Source of the DNA: Verrucomicrobiales bacterium
Lineage (GTDB): Bacteria > Verrucomicrobiota > Verrucomicrobiia > Limisphaerales > UBA11320
DNA length: 42,593 nt
Direction: 5' to 3'
NCBI GenBank assembly: GCA_016793885.1
Contig: JAEUHE010000125.1
Coordinates: 1-42,593, forward strand
A program made the position numbers and the translations under genes. Shown one piece after another: positions 1 through 8,807 of the stretch. The notes below the pieces were generated by a model. That model made no database searches. It was given only the letters and a program-made list of their open reading frames with translations, and was not told the DNA's origin. Positions within the stretch are counted from its first letter, which is position 1. Every line of letters begins with the position of its first letter.

Positions 1-123
1 TCCGACCCCTTACTCTTCCTATAGCCTGCGTCCCCTGACGCGGCTCCCTCCAACACGCGATGTAAGCAGTAGCGCTCGTTCCTAAACAGTTAACTCAGCC
101 ACCCACTGTCTCTGCGCTCCTGC

Positions 124-447
124 CTACTTCGCATTCTTGTTCGACTTGAGGCTGTCCCGCTCAACCAGCCAGGCTGCCCGCTCCCTCCGCAGGGCAGCCA
201 ACTCCTCCCCGGTCTCTTTCCACGAGGTGCTCACCTTGGTCAGCTGGTCACGAAAGCGGTCTCGATCCGCATTCGAGTCGCGAATCTGACCGGCTTGCTC
301 CTCCACTTTCGCCAGCAGTTCGTAGTGAACCTTCGTCTGCGCCACCCGCTCCAACTGAGCCCGCCGGCTGGCTTCCCATTGAAAGAGGCAGATGCCGCTC
401 AGGACCAGAACTCCCACGAGATTGAGAGGGCCAAGAAAACGATTCAT
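124..447 (-). CDS. Small membrane-anchored coiled-coil protein, last gene of the TonB/ExbBD operon
   Basis: A 107-residue protein of no family I recognise. Residues about 5-24 form one hydrophobic segment (PLNLVGVLVLSGICLF), followed by a long charged, heptad-like helix (about 27-98) rich in Glu, Arg, Gln and Ala. This suggests an N-terminal membrane anchor with a periplasmic coiled coil. Its start overlaps the exbD stop by 4 bases, so it is translationally coupled to exbD and is probably an accessory of the energy-transducing complex. The function is not known. The start is supported by the overlap and by the hydrophobic segment directly after it. Confidence 0.7.
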   Translation of the reverse strand: MNRFLGPLNLVGVLVLSGICLFQWEASRRAQLERVAQTKVHYELLAKVEEQAGQIRDSNADRDRFRDQLTKVSTSWKETGEELAALRRERAAWLVERDSLKSNKNAK

Positions 448-878
448 GGAGCGCTGGCCTTGACTGCCTCGCGGGTTTCAAACGCCACCTTGTCGATTCC
501 CGAGGATCGCACCAGATCCAATGCTCGAATGACATCTCCGTGACGCGCCGCTTGATCCCCGCTGATGAACACCCGGACGGACGCATTGGTCTTTCGTTGC
601 GCCGTAAGCAACGAAATCAGCTCCTGATTCCCGATGGGTTTCTGGTCGAGGAACAAGGTGCCAGCCGCATCGACCGACAAACTGAGGAAGTCCTTGTGAG
701 CCTCGCCGGTCGCGGTTGTGGCCGTCGGCAGATCGACCTTGACGCTCCGGCTGTTTACCATGCTGAGGCTAACAAGCATGAAGGCGGCCAAGAGGAAAAA
801 CATGATGTCGATCAACGGGATGATCTCGATGCGAGCCTCGGTCTCGTCGGCATGCCGGGATGTCAGCTTAACAGGCAT
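444..878 (-). CDS. exbD: ExbD/TolR family biopolymer transport protein
   Basis: 144 residues, the usual length for ExbD/TolR. A short cytoplasmic N-terminus is followed by one membrane helix (about 18-40) beginning IEIIPLIDIMFFLLAAF. Asp24 in that helix matches the conserved proton-translocating Asp of the family. The rest is a periplasmic domain ending at about residue 140. With ExbB it forms the inner-membrane motor that uses the proton gradient to energise TonB. The gene lies 5 bases after exbB and overlaps the next small gene by 4 bases. The neighbouring receptor indicates iron-siderophore uptake rather than a Tol-Pal role. Confidence 0.93.
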   Translation of the reverse strand: MPVKLTSRHADETEARIEIIPLIDIMFFLLAAFMLVSLSMVNSRSVKVDLPTATTATGEAHKDFLSLSVDAAGTLFLDQKPIGNQELISLLTAQRKTNASVRVFISGDQAARHGDVIRALDLVRSSGIDKVAFETREAVKASAP

Positions 879-883
879 GATGC

Positions 884-1609
884 TTAGCGGTGGGTGAGCG
901 TGGTGGAAGGCTGACGTGTTGACTCCGACGACCGGGTGCCGATCGCCTGGTCTCGCGCAAACTCCTCCAAATCGTGCCCGTGCTGCTTGGCGGAAGCCAC
1001 CAGGAGTTCGACCTGGTTGATCGTCCGCTCCAGGCGCGATCGGAAACTTGCCAAGCGTCGATTGAAATAGTTGTAAGGCAGGAGGCAGAGAATCGCGATC
1101 CCCAGCCCGCAGGCGGTGGCAATCAGCGCCTCCGCAATGCCACCGCTCACCTTGGTGACCGCCAGTTGGTCGTCCCCGACGAAGTTGAACGAGTGCATGA
1201 TGCCGGTGACGGTGCCCAGCAGCCCCAGCAAGGGCGCCAAGGTAATGAAGCTTCCCAGGATCCAGAGTCGCTGCTCGGCTCGCTCGATCTCATCGGTGGC
1301 TTTAACCTGCATTGCACCCAGCAGACTGCTGTGCGCGTGAGTGAGACCCTGGTGGACCGTCGCAAGATAGGGATCGTTGGGCCGCTGGCCACTCAGCTGA
1401 ACGGCGCGGACAAAACTTCCCTGAGCAACCGCCTCACAGGTCTCCGAGAGGATCTCGCGAGAGGCCCGCCGACTGAGGGCCCACCACCACAGACCTCGCT
1501 CCGCCACCACCACCAGCGCGGCGAGCAAACAGAGCAGAATCGGCCACATGATGGGACCCCCCTTCAGGAAAAAGTCCACAACGACGTTGGCGAGCATGGG
1601 ATGGATCAT
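884..1609 (-). CDS. exbB: ExbB/TolQ/MotA family proton channel protein
   Basis: 241 residues with three hydrophobic segments at about 15-37, 112-140 and 155-180. The family signature is visible around 115-140 ([18 protein letters not shown]), with Gly/Thr-rich channel helices. ExbB is the pentameric scaffold that surrounds ExbD and couples proton flow to TonB. The gene follows tonB by 6 bases and precedes exbD by 5 bases, in the order tonB-exbB-exbD. The C-terminal tail after the last helix is charged and carries no known domain. Confidence 0.93.
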   Translation of the reverse strand: MIHPMLANVVVDFFLKGGPIMWPILLCLLAALVVVAERGLWWWALSRRASREILSETCEAVAQGSFVRAVQLSGQRPNDPYLATVHQGLTHAHSSLLGAMQVKATDEIERAEQRLWILGSFITLAPLLGLLGTVTGIMHSFNFVGDDQLAVTKVSGGIAEALIATACGLGIAILCLLPYNYFNRRLASFRSRLERTINQVELLVASAKQHGHDLEEFARDQAIGTRSSESTRQPSTTLTHR

Positions 1610-1615
1610 AACGAT

Positions 1616-2368
1616 TTAGGGAGCGAGTTCAAAACGAATCGAGACTTCGTACAGACGAAGCGGGCCAGGGCGGAACTTCCAACGATCCCGCACCGTCCGC
1701 AGCGCCGCCTGGGTCAGAATGGGCCACGGCGCGGGCCTGATCGCCTCGGCAGCCACAACGTGGCCGTCCGGGCCGACCGTAAAACGAACACCCACAGTTC
1801 CCTGCTGCCCCTGTCGACGCGCCGTCATCGGATACTCGGGCGCGGGTTGCCTTCCTTCCCCCTGTCCGTATTGCAGCTGCTGGACGGCCGGGACCGAAAC
1901 CGGGACTGCCGGGGTGGCTGTGGGTGTAACCACCGGCGCTTGACGAACCAGGGAGGCCTGCGCGGCGTTCACGACCCGAACCGGGCCTTCGACGGGTATC
2001 GGAAATGCAATCGCCGGACTGGGCTCGGCGACAGCGATGGCGGCCGGTGCCGGCACGGGCATGGACTTCTGCGGCAGCGTGGGTGGCATCGCCGCCGGTG
2101 GCGGCGATGCCGGAAGTTCCGGCGAAGGCAGGGGCTCCGTGGTCAATTCCACACTCAGAAACTCGGCCTGAACGGGGGCTCGTGGCGGTGCGGGAGGCAG
2201 TGGAGTCGGATAGGACAACCAGGCACCCATCCCCGCCACCCCTGAAACGAACAACCAAAGGACCAGGGTAAAGATGGCGGACCAGTCCGCGTCCTCCGGA
2301 TGACAGCTCAGCTGGCGCCGTTCGGGGCCAGTTGAGGTCGATTTCGAATGGAGCTGGGTCGAAGTCAC
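1616..2368 (-). CDS. tonB: TonB energy transducer
   Basis: 250 residues with the standard TonB plan: a short cytoplasmic N-terminus, one membrane anchor (about 30-50), a long Pro/Ala-rich periplasmic spacer (about 50-165) and a C-terminal TonB domain (about 170-250). Visible motifs are EYPMTARRQGQQGTVGVRF and, near the end, WKFRPG. TonB carries energy from ExbB/ExbD to outer-membrane receptors. The ATG overlaps the stop of the upstream PepSY gene (ATGA), which fixes the start. Being next to one receptor gene suggests a dedicated transducer for this siderophore system. Confidence 0.92.
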   Translation of the reverse strand: MTSTQLHSKSTSTGPERRQLSCHPEDADWSAIFTLVLWLFVSGVAGMGAWLSYPTPLPPAPPRAPVQAEFLSVELTTEPLPSPELPASPPPAAMPPTLPQKSMPVPAPAAIAVAEPSPAIAFPIPVEGPVRVVNAAQASLVRQAPVVTPTATPAVPVSVPAVQQLQYGQGEGRQPAPEYPMTARRQGQQGTVGVRFTVGPDGHVVAAEAIRPAPWPILTQAALRTVRDRWKFRPGPLRLYEVSIRFELAP

Positions 2369-3651
2369 AGGTTTTCTCGGAGCGCATCGGGTGGTCCGTT
2401 GGCTACTGCGCTGTTCTCGCGACGCGACCTAAATCGACGCCACGCCAGCGCGAAGCCGGTCCAAACCAGAACCGCCCCACCCAGGGAAGCCAGGGCAGCC
2501 ACGAACTTGCCAACCATTCCCAGCGCTTCGCCCGTGTGAAGGAATCGAAACCACATCCGGAGCTTACGTCCGGAGTTAAACTCGGCATATCCCTCGCGTT
2601 TCAGCACTGCGCCCGTATAGGGATCGAGCCACAGCTGAACGCTCCCGTATTGAGGCAGAGCCCCTCGCTCCCGGAGCGAGAAGTTCACAGCGGGAACGTT
2701 GTCCGGCCCTTTGCTGGCCTCGCCTTTACCCTCGCCTTCTCGCGGACCGCGAGCGGAGCCGCCGCGGTCCGCCGACGGAGCACCACCACCACGACGGTCG
2801 TTCGAGCCTAAGCGCAGGGTCAGAAGGTCCCACTGCGGAACTGCCTGCTGAGCGATCGCCGCCAAGGCCGCGTAGGTGAGCGGCTGGGTCGGCACCTCAG
2901 GTTTGCCAACGGTCACCGCTCCCGCTCCCGCAGGCCCACCAGGACCCGCGGCGGCCGGCGGTGGCGGAGATCCCGCCACACGGTGCAGGAGATCGGACGC
3001 CCAACGATAGGAAATCACCATGCCCGTGAGCGTGAGCACGATCAACACGGGCGAAAGCCAGAATCCGACCACTGTATGCCAGTTCCAATCCCGAGCCTTG
3101 CCGCGGGCCTGCCAGCGGAAGTGGACAACCGACTTGATCGATTCGATCGACCACTTCCGCGGCACCCACAGAATCAGTCCGGAAATCGCCAGGAACAGAA
3201 AAGCCACATTCGCTGCACCGGTGATCGCCTTGCCGACCGATCGACCCTGGTCATCGCGACCGAGCCACCGATGCCAATCCGTCAGCACGCGCATCAAGCT
3301 GCGCGTGCCCGCGGCTCCTGGATCGACCATCGCTCCGGTATACGGGTTCATGTAAGCAGATTCGTACCGGCCATACGACAGCACCACCGCCTGGCCCGGA
3401 TCAAAGGACACTGCCAGAGAAGTCGGCTTTTTGCCAGGCCGATCGAGTTCTGCCCGCCTCAGCATTGCATCGACCGACAGCGGTTTGATCCCTGGAATCG
3501 GCTCCACCCTCCTCAGGCCAGCCTCGCCGAACCCGATGGCCTCCTTCTCGAAGGCGATGGCCGCTCCGGTCACGCACAGCATGAGGATAACCACCCCCGC
3601 TACCACCCCAACCACCAGGTGGGCCCAGAACAAGAGTTTACGCAGCATCAT
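2365..3651 (-). CDS. PepSY-associated membrane protein (PiuB/FoxB-like)
   Basis: 428 residues from the ATG at 3651. An AGAGGA sequence lies just upstream and overlaps the dioxygenase stop, so I prefer this start to one 48 bases earlier. Several membrane helices are visible: one at the N-terminus (LFWAHLVVGVVAGVVILMLC), two in the middle (about 140-160 and 190-215) and one near the end. PepSY-like segments lie between them. A Gly/Arg/Glu-rich low-complexity insert sits at about 285-320. In siderophore operons such proteins are thought to act as inner-membrane reductases or helpers that release iron, but the exact reaction here is inferred. The neighbours support an iron role. Confidence 0.85.
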   Translation of the reverse strand: MMLRKLLFWAHLVVGVVAGVVILMLCVTGAAIAFEKEAIGFGEAGLRRVEPIPGIKPLSVDAMLRRAELDRPGKKPTSLAVSFDPGQAVVLSYGRYESAYMNPYTGAMVDPGAAGTRSLMRVLTDWHRWLGRDDQGRSVGKAITGAANVAFLFLAISGLILWVPRKWSIESIKSVVHFRWQARGKARDWNWHTVVGFWLSPVLIVLTLTGMVISYRWASDLLHRVAGSPPPPAAAGPGGPAGAGAVTVGKPEVPTQPLTYAALAAIAQQAVPQWDLLTLRLGSNDRRGGGAPSADRGGSARGPREGEGKGEASKGPDNVPAVNFSLRERGALPQYGSVQLWLDPYTGAVLKREGYAEFNSGRKLRMWFRFLHTGEALGMVGKFVAALASLGGAVLVWTGFALAWRRFRSRRENSAVANGPPDALRENL

Positions 3652-3658
3652 GATCCTC

Positions 3659-4351
3659 TCAAAGCTCCGCCCATTGGCGCAGCAGGTTGTGGTAAACACC
3701 CGTCAGTTGAACGGCCGTTTGCTCAGCGGTGGCGTTCCCCGCGAGGTCTCGGCTCAGCCGCTGAACGCTCAGGTCCAAATCAAAAAGCAGCGATCGGTGC
3801 CCATCGTCGCGGACCATGCTCTGGATCCAAAAGAACGAGCAGACCCGAGCCCCTCGGGTCACCGGCGTCACGTGATGAAGGCTCGTTGACGGGTAGAGAA
3901 CCAGGTACCCGGGAGGCAGCTTAACCCGCTGCACGCCATAGGTGTCCTCCACGCAAAGCTCGCCGCCATCATACTCTTCGGGCCCAGCAAAAAAGAGGGT
4001 CGCCGACAGATCCGTCCGAATCCGGTGCGCGGTTCCGGGCACTTGACGAATGGCATTGTCCACATGAGTTCCAAAGGACTGTCCGCCCGAATACCGGTTG
4101 AAGAGCGGCGGGAAAACCCGCAACGGAAGGGCAGCGGACAAAAAGACCGAGTGTCGTCCCAGCGCGCCGAGGATCATCTCGCCGAGTTGGGCGGCGATGG
4201 GATGCCCCTCGGGAATCTGGACGTTGTCCTTGGCTTTGGCCGACTGGTGGCCGGCGGTGACTTTGCCGTCCACCCAATCGGCCTGGTCCAGGAGTTGGCG
4301 TGCCTGCTTAACCTGGTCGCCATTGAGAACCTCGGGAATGGTCAACAACAT
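3659..4351 (-). CDS. piuC: PKHD-type Fe(II)/2-oxoglutarate dioxygenase (PiuC-like)
   Basis: 230 residues, close to the usual 225-230 of PiuC/YbiX proteins. The double-stranded beta-helix metal triad is visible: His96 and Asp98 in [11 protein letters not shown], and His159 in the [13 protein letters not shown] segment, followed by arginines that would bind 2-oxoglutarate. The N-terminal part ([14 protein letters not shown]) is typical of the family. PiuC genes regularly accompany TonB-dependent siderophore receptors. The physiological substrate is not established. The gene starts 13 bases after the receptor and is followed at once by the PepSY gene. The start agrees with the family N-terminus. 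Confidence 0.93.
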   Translation of the reverse strand: MLLTIPEVLNGDQVKQARQLLDQADWVDGKVTAGHQSAKAKDNVQIPEGHPIAAQLGEMILGALGRHSVFLSAALPLRVFPPLFNRYSGGQSFGTHVDNAIRQVPGTAHRIRTDLSATLFFAGPEEYDGGELCVEDTYGVQRVKLPPGYLVLYPSTSLHHVTPVTRGARVCSFFWIQSMVRDDGHRSLLFDLDLSVQRLSRDLAGNATAEQTAVQLTGVYHNLLRQWAEL

Positions 4352-4364
4352 AGGGGAGTGGGAT

Positions 4365-6731
4365 TTAGAATTTGAACGACGCGGTCAGAATCGCCGAGCG
4401 CCCCGCGCCAGGAATGGCATGCCCACCGCCCACTCGGTCGATGTACTCCTTGTCCCACAGATTCGAAACGTTCACTCGAATATCGATATGATCATTCGCT
4501 TTCCATGAAACAAAACCATCCTGCAGCCAATAACCCGCCACCGACTGCTTTTCGACATTGTGCGAGAAGCGCTCATCCACAAAAAACACGCCAGTACCAA
4601 GGGTGAACCGCCACGGCAGCTCATAGGTGGTCGAAATGCTCGCGGTCTGTTCGGGGGTATTGTTGAGGCGATGGCCCTGCTCGCGAATGGCGACTCCATC
4701 GTAGGTCGTGACAGTCGACGATTTAAGAATCTCGCTGTCCATGAAGGCGTAGCCCCCGTAGATACTCCACCGCTCGGTCACTCGGCCGGAGACGCCCAAC
4801 TCAATCCCCTGAACTCGCACTTTCCCGGTGGTGCTCACCACGCTGGTGATGGGATCCGTGTTTCGATAATTGTCCTTGTCGGTTCGAAACACCGCAGCGC
4901 TCACCGACAGCCGTTCCCGGAACAGATCCCATTTGGTTCCCAACTCATAGCTCCGCCCCAACTCGGGATCCAGGATCGCGTTGTTGGCAGCCAGGGTGAG
5001 GCCTTCGGCCGATGGGTTGAACGAGGTCCCGTAGCCAAAGTAAACGCTCCCGTGGGGCAGAGGCTTGTAAACCAAGCCGCTTCTCCACGTGGGCTCGATG
5101 TCGGTGCGGGCCAGCGTCGTGGTCACCCCATTGGTCGCACGCTGATGGTAAGTGGTCGAAAACACATCGCCTCGCAAGCCGGCGGTGAAGAGCCATTTCT
5201 CAGAGAGTTCGATGGTATCAAACACCGACAAGCCAGCCGCATCCACAATCGCCTGGTTCCGCGCACCGGTCCGGAAGTACGGATGGAACAGATCCGACGA
5301 GCTGGGCGAAAGCGGGTTGCTGAGCTGGGCTGGGTAGGGAAAGGCGGTGCCAACCGTGGAGGACCGCAGATAGTTGGCTTCCGTCTCGTGACTGTACTCG
5401 AAGCTAGTGACCAGCGTGTGCCCCAGCTTGCCGGTTTCAAACTCGGTCCGAAGATCCGTCTGGTTGGAAAAGACATCCGTGACTTGATCCCGGGACTGAA
5501 ACTCGTGATTCAATCCATACAGTGCCCCGTCGCTGCCCGTAACCACTCGTCCCGATCCCAGGTCATAGGGCCCATAGAGCGGATCCGCCGTAGGATTCCG
5601 GATGATCCGTGGAGCGGTGATCACCGAGTCCCGATCCGTCCGCCCGTATCGGGTTTGATTCTGCAGTTTTACCGTATCCGTGAAGTCATGTTCGAAGCGG
5701 AGCCCGGCGATGTCGTTCACCAAATCCTCGAAATCACGGTCCACCAGGCCCAGAAAACTATCGTAGGGCAAGGGGGCAATCCTACCGACGGCGCTCCGGC
5801 CCCCGTAGGGATTGTTGCGACTGCTCACAAAGGGAAGTCCATATCCCGCCAAGTTGTTTTCCTGAAGATGCAGATAGCTCAACACCGCCCGGGTCCGGGT
5901 GCCCAACCCGAGCGCGAGGGTGGGATTCAAAGCCCACCGATGGTCGTGAATCCAGTCGCGGCCGGCGAAATCCTGATCATGGTAGAGCCCGTTCAAACGG
6001 AAGGCCGCCCCCTCGAGACCCAGCTTGCTGAGCTGTGGGATGGGCTGGTTGAAATCGAGAGTGCCTCGATAGTAATCGTCGGAACCGTAGCTCAACGATC
6101 CGCCATAGAACGGGTTCAGCTTGGGAGTCTTGGCGACCATGTTGACCGAACCGCCGGTCGAACCCCGACCGGAATACGTCGAATTCGGGCCTTTAAAGAT
6201 CTCCACCTGCTCGACATTGAAGGCGTCGCGGGTATAGCCGCCGACGTCTCTAACCCCGTCGACGAACAGGTCGGTACGCGCGGCAAATCCACGGATGGTG
6301 AGCTGATCCCCGGCCGGCACCCCGCCCTCCCCGGCTTGAAAGCTGATGCCCGGCACGTTTCGCAGAACGTCCCGCAAGGTGGTCGCGTTCTGATCTTCAA
6401 TGACCTGCCTGGGAACCACGTTCACTGTTTGTGGAGTGTCCCGCAGCGCGGTCACGATCTTGGGAGAAGCGACCGACTCGGGTTTGTACCCGGGGTCCTG
6501 CTCGCCCTTGACCACCACCTCCGGAAGCACGGACGGACCATTCGTTCCTGTCGCTGTTCCCGAGGCGGGCCTGGAGCCCACCAAGGAGGATGTCCCCTGC
6601 CCTGATGAGGCATAAGGGCAGAGCGCCGCCGCGCTCAATGTCGTCAGGAATGCCAATGCGGGTGACCCGCAACGACGGGTCAACAAGCTGGAGCCCTCGG
6701 CTTCCTCTCGGTCGTTAATCAGATTCAACAT
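4365..6731 (-). CDS. TonB-dependent siderophore receptor (outer membrane)
   Basis: 788 residues. A long N-terminal leader contains a hydrophobic stretch at about 25-45. The plug domain (about 85-200) includes [31 protein letters not shown] and [20 protein letters not shown] 22-strand-type beta-barrel follows and ends in an aromatic residue (SFKF), as outer-membrane proteins do. The sequence resembles the FhuA/Fiu/FpvA siderophore group rather than the SusC or cobalamin group. No N-terminal signalling extension of the FecA type is seen. It is the first gene of a seven-gene minus-strand operon. The ligand cannot be told from sequence. The barrel ends 13 bases before the dioxygenase gene. Confidence 0.94.
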   Translation of the reverse strand: MLNLINDREEAEGSSLLTRRCGSPALAFLTTLSAAALCPYASSGQGTSSLVGSRPASGTATGTNGPSVLPEVVVKGEQDPGYKPESVASPKIVTALRDTPQTVNVVPRQVIEDQNATTLRDVLRNVPGISFQAGEGGVPAGDQLTIRGFAARTDLFVDGVRDVGGYTRDAFNVEQVEIFKGPNSTYSGRGSTGGSVNMVAKTPKLNPFYGGSLSYGSDDYYRGTLDFNQPIPQLSKLGLEGAAFRLNGLYHDQDFAGRDWIHDHRWALNPTLALGLGTRTRAVLSYLHLQENNLAGYGLPFVSSRNNPYGGRSAVGRIAPLPYDSFLGLVDRDFEDLVNDIAGLRFEHDFTDTVKLQNQTRYGRTDRDSVITAPRIIRNPTADPLYGPYDLGSGRVVTGSDGALYGLNHEFQSRDQVTDVFSNQTDLRTEFETGKLGHTLVTSFEYSHETEANYLRSSTVGTAFPYPAQLSNPLSPSSSDLFHPYFRTGARNQAIVDAAGLSVFDTIELSEKWLFTAGLRGDVFSTTYHQRATNGVTTTLARTDIEPTWRSGLVYKPLPHGSVYFGYGTSFNPSAEGLTLAANNAILDPELGRSYELGTKWDLFRERLSVSAAVFRTDKDNYRNTDPITSVVSTTGKVRVQGIELGVSGRVTERWSIYGGYAFMDSEILKSSTVTTYDGVAIREQGHRLNNTPEQTASISTTYELPWRFTLGTGVFFVDERFSHNVEKQSVAGYWLQDGFVSWKANDHIDIRVNVSNLWDKEYIDRVGGGHAIPGAGRSAILTASFKF

Positions 6732-7081
6732 AGGAAAAGGGACGATTCACCATCCGATCGCCAAGGGAACTGCCCATGATCCGATCAAATGCGAGAAACA
6801 TCATGCACACATACCCCCGGGTCCGCCTCTGCGTGGTTGCGATAGATTGTCGTTGTCTTGCGGTCGGAATCGAAATCTCCCGCGCTTCCCGGCAACGGCG
6901 TCCAACAGGCGACTCGATAGGGATTCCATGGCCGCCTTAACGTAAGGTCTCGCCCCTCAGGGCCGCTTTCGCAGCGCCTTTGATTTGCGCAACTGGCCGC
7001 CAAAGAATAGCAACCCCGCGGATGTGCTGCGCACAAAAGCCTGGTATGACACGGACATGTGCTCACGAACGTCTCAGAACC
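6732..7081. promoter_or_regulatory. Divergent promoter region between iron operon and TPR gene
   Basis: A 350-base gap between two divergent genes that must hold the promoter of the iron operon on the minus strand and that of the TPR-like gene on the plus strand. I looked for a Fur-type inverted repeat and found no convincing match. No RNA gene, terminator or repeat is recognised. The only support for a regulatory role is position. Confidence 0.4.
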
Positions 7082-8455
7082 ATGGATCATATTGAGAAAC
7101 CCGAAAGCAGCCGATCACCAGGCGAGGTCCTCTTGCATCTCAGGGAGGCGGAGCGGTGCCTGGCCGCCGGGACAGCCTCAAGCCTCGCCTCAGGCTTGGC
7201 GGCGACGGATACGGCCCTGCGATGGCTCCAGGGGCCTGTCATCTCAAGCGATGATTCGGTTGTCTGGCTGAAGGCCACGGCCTTGCTTCTGCGCGGCAAC
7301 TGCCTCCGCGAAATCGGAACCAGCCAAAGCAGGACGGCCGCCTTGTCCTCCTACGACGAGGCTCAGCGTATGTTGAGCGAGCGAGACTCGGCGCAGCGAA
7401 TCGACGTCCGCAATTTTCTAGCCAATGTTTGGACCAATCGGGGGATCGCACTCATGAACGAAGGCGGCTTCGACAACCTGACGCAATCCATCCGCTCGTT
7501 CGACAAGGCCATCGAGTGTCGCCGGGCTTATCCTCCCGACGTAGATCCCTGGATCCGCTACGGCCTGGCCGCTGGATGGATGAACCGAGGCGATGCCCTC
7601 ACGCGACTCGGAGGCACGAACAACCTCGAACTCGCCCTCACCGCCTACGATGAAGCCTTAGGGGTCATGCTGAGTTTTCCCCCACAGGCAGCGGCGGCCT
7701 TTCGCCAGCGAACCGCCATCGCATGGATGAACCGAGGGATCACCCTCCAAGCCTTCGCAACTGAGGACGCCCAACGTGAGGCGATCGACTGTTTCGAGCA
7801 AGCAGACGCATGCCTGGAGGGTTTGGCGGAGACCGGAGACAGCGCGCAGATCCGAGCGGCTGTCTCCATGAATCACGCCAACGCGCTCCTCCAATCCGGA
7901 ATCCCGAATCCAACCCAGGCCTGCAAGTCCGCCCGCAAAGCAATAAGCTACTCTCACGGCGCTGAGCGGCAGCACCTCCGATCCGCGGAGGTCGGGTTGA
8001 AGGCCCGTTACATACTCTGCCAGGCTTTGACTTGCCTGATCGGGGAGCACCCAGATGGCGCGACGAGGGATCCGTTATTCGCAGAGGCCACCGACGCGGT
8101 GGATGAAGGAATGGAACTCATTCGGCATTGGACTGCGAGTGGATCGCCGTTGTCGCGGACAATAGCCAATGATCTGTTCCGTTTTGGAGCGAGAGTGTAC
8201 CAAGCGTATCAGCCCCATTTCCTAACGGAGTTCCTGCTCGAAACTCTCGAACCGCAACCCTCGCCAGCAGCTTCAGAACCAAATCCAGAGATGCACCTCA
8301 CGGCCGTGGAAGCGATCTGGCAAGAGCTGAGAAAAGTAAGCAGGAATGGCTTCAAGATGGTTAGCAAGCCTGAGTTCGATTCGCTCTTGGACCAACTTCG
8401 GCTGCTACGGGTCGCGGACGAGCGGCTGACCAAACTGCGCGAGCAGAGTTCCTAG
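7082..8455 (+). CDS. TPR-like helical repeat protein of unknown function
   Basis: 457 residues from the ATG at 7082. The reading frame is open further upstream, but that sequence looks non-coding. At least four helical repeats resembling tetratricopeptide units are visible: ANVWTNRGIALMNEG at about residue 115, GWMNRGDALTRLGG, IAWMNRGITLQAF and SMNHANALLQSG. They recur roughly every 50-55 residues. No signal peptide or membrane segment is seen, so the protein is probably cytoplasmic and binds proteins. It lies alone between the iron and kdp operons with no overlap to either. The family is unrecognised. The start is uncertain because there is no clear ribosome binding site. Confidence 0.75.
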   Translation: MDHIEKPESSRSPGEVLLHLREAERCLAAGTASSLASGLAATDTALRWLQGPVISSDDSVVWLKATALLLRGNCLREIGTSQSRTAALSSYDEAQRMLSERDSAQRIDVRNFLANVWTNRGIALMNEGGFDNLTQSIRSFDKAIECRRAYPPDVDPWIRYGLAAGWMNRGDALTRLGGTNNLELALTAYDEALGVMLSFPPQAAAAFRQRTAIAWMNRGITLQAFATEDAQREAIDCFEQADACLEGLAETGDSAQIRAAVSMNHANALLQSGIPNPTQACKSARKAISYSHGAERQHLRSAEVGLKARYILCQALTCLIGEHPDGATRDPLFAEATDAVDEGMELIRHWTASGSPLSRTIANDLFRFGARVYQAYQPHFLTEFLLETLEPQPSPAASEPNPEMHLTAVEAIWQELRKVSRNGFKMVSKPEFDSLLDQLRLLRVADERLTKLREQSS

Positions 8456-8494
8456 CTCCCTTCTCTCAGTGCGCATGAGGCGAGGCGGCCGATC

Positions 8495-8532
8495 GTTAAC
8501 AATCTCTTAACACTTTTGAACCGCTTCTTAAC
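8495..8532 (+). promoter_or_regulatory. TTAAC direct repeats upstream of the kdp operon
   Basis: Hexamers GTTAAC (8495-8500), CTTAAC (8506-8511), a degenerate TGAACC (8517-8522) and CTTAAC (8527-8532) follow each other with spacings of 11, 11 and 10 bases, so they lie on one face of the helix. This layout is typical of binding sites for OmpR/PhoB-class response regulators, the class of KdpE encoded downstream, and it also resembles a Pho box. The array lies 90 bases before the first small ORF. The choice between KdpE and PhoB as the binding protein is inference. Confidence 0.55.
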
Positions 8533-8621
8533 TACCCAAATCTGTCCAATGGACGCACCTTCACTGCATGGAAACTCTTCGTGAGAAACACGTCCCCCAA
8601 CGGGGATACGGAAGGCACGCT

Positions 8622-8705
8622 ATGATGGATGCGATCTACGTTGGACTCATGTTCCTATTTTTTGTCGCCTGCAGCCGCTATGTACGGTGGGTGGAGAAAC
8701 TCTGA
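8622..8705 (+). CDS. Tiny single-helix membrane protein upstream of kdpF
   Basis: A 27-residue ORF starting ATGATGGAT and reading M-M-D-A-I-Y-V-G-L-M-F, then a Phe/Val-rich helix and a basic tail (RYVRWVEKL). It is followed 9 bases later by kdpF. The hydrophobic core and basic C-terminal tail suggest one membrane helix with the tail in the cytoplasm. I recall similar tiny ORFs before kdpF/kdpA in other phyla, usually called hypothetical or left unannotated; that recollection is unverified. It may be an extra small subunit of the Kdp complex. It is too short for automatic gene callers. Confidence 0.6.
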   Translation: MMDAIYVGLMFLFFVACSRYVRWVEKL

Positions 8706-8714
8706 AACACGCCT

Positions 8715-8798
8715 ATGGAAACCATGCTGCTCGGGAGCGTCGCGCTCCTGCTGTTCGTTTACCTGTTCACGGCCATGGTTCAACCCGAAAAGTTTTAA
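8715..8798 (+). CDS. kdpF: KdpF, small stabilising subunit of the potassium ATPase
   Basis: 27 residues: a single hydrophobic helix (METMLLGSVALLLFVYLF) followed by a TAMVQPEKF tail. The Leu/Val-rich helix and the terminal Pro-Glu-(Lys/Arg)-Phe match KdpF peptides, which are about 25-30 residues long. KdpF packs against KdpA and stabilises the KdpFABC complex. The gene sits 9 bases before kdpA, and an AAGG at its stop codon probably serves as the kdpA ribosome binding site. Confidence 0.85.
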   Translation: METMLLGSVALLLFVYLFTAMVQPEKF

Positions 8799-8807
8799 GG
8801 ACTACCT

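Noticed and set aside
6732-7081. Fur box in the promoter of the iron operon
   Set aside because: No inverted repeat near the GATAATGATAATCATTATC type was found; control may be by another regulator.
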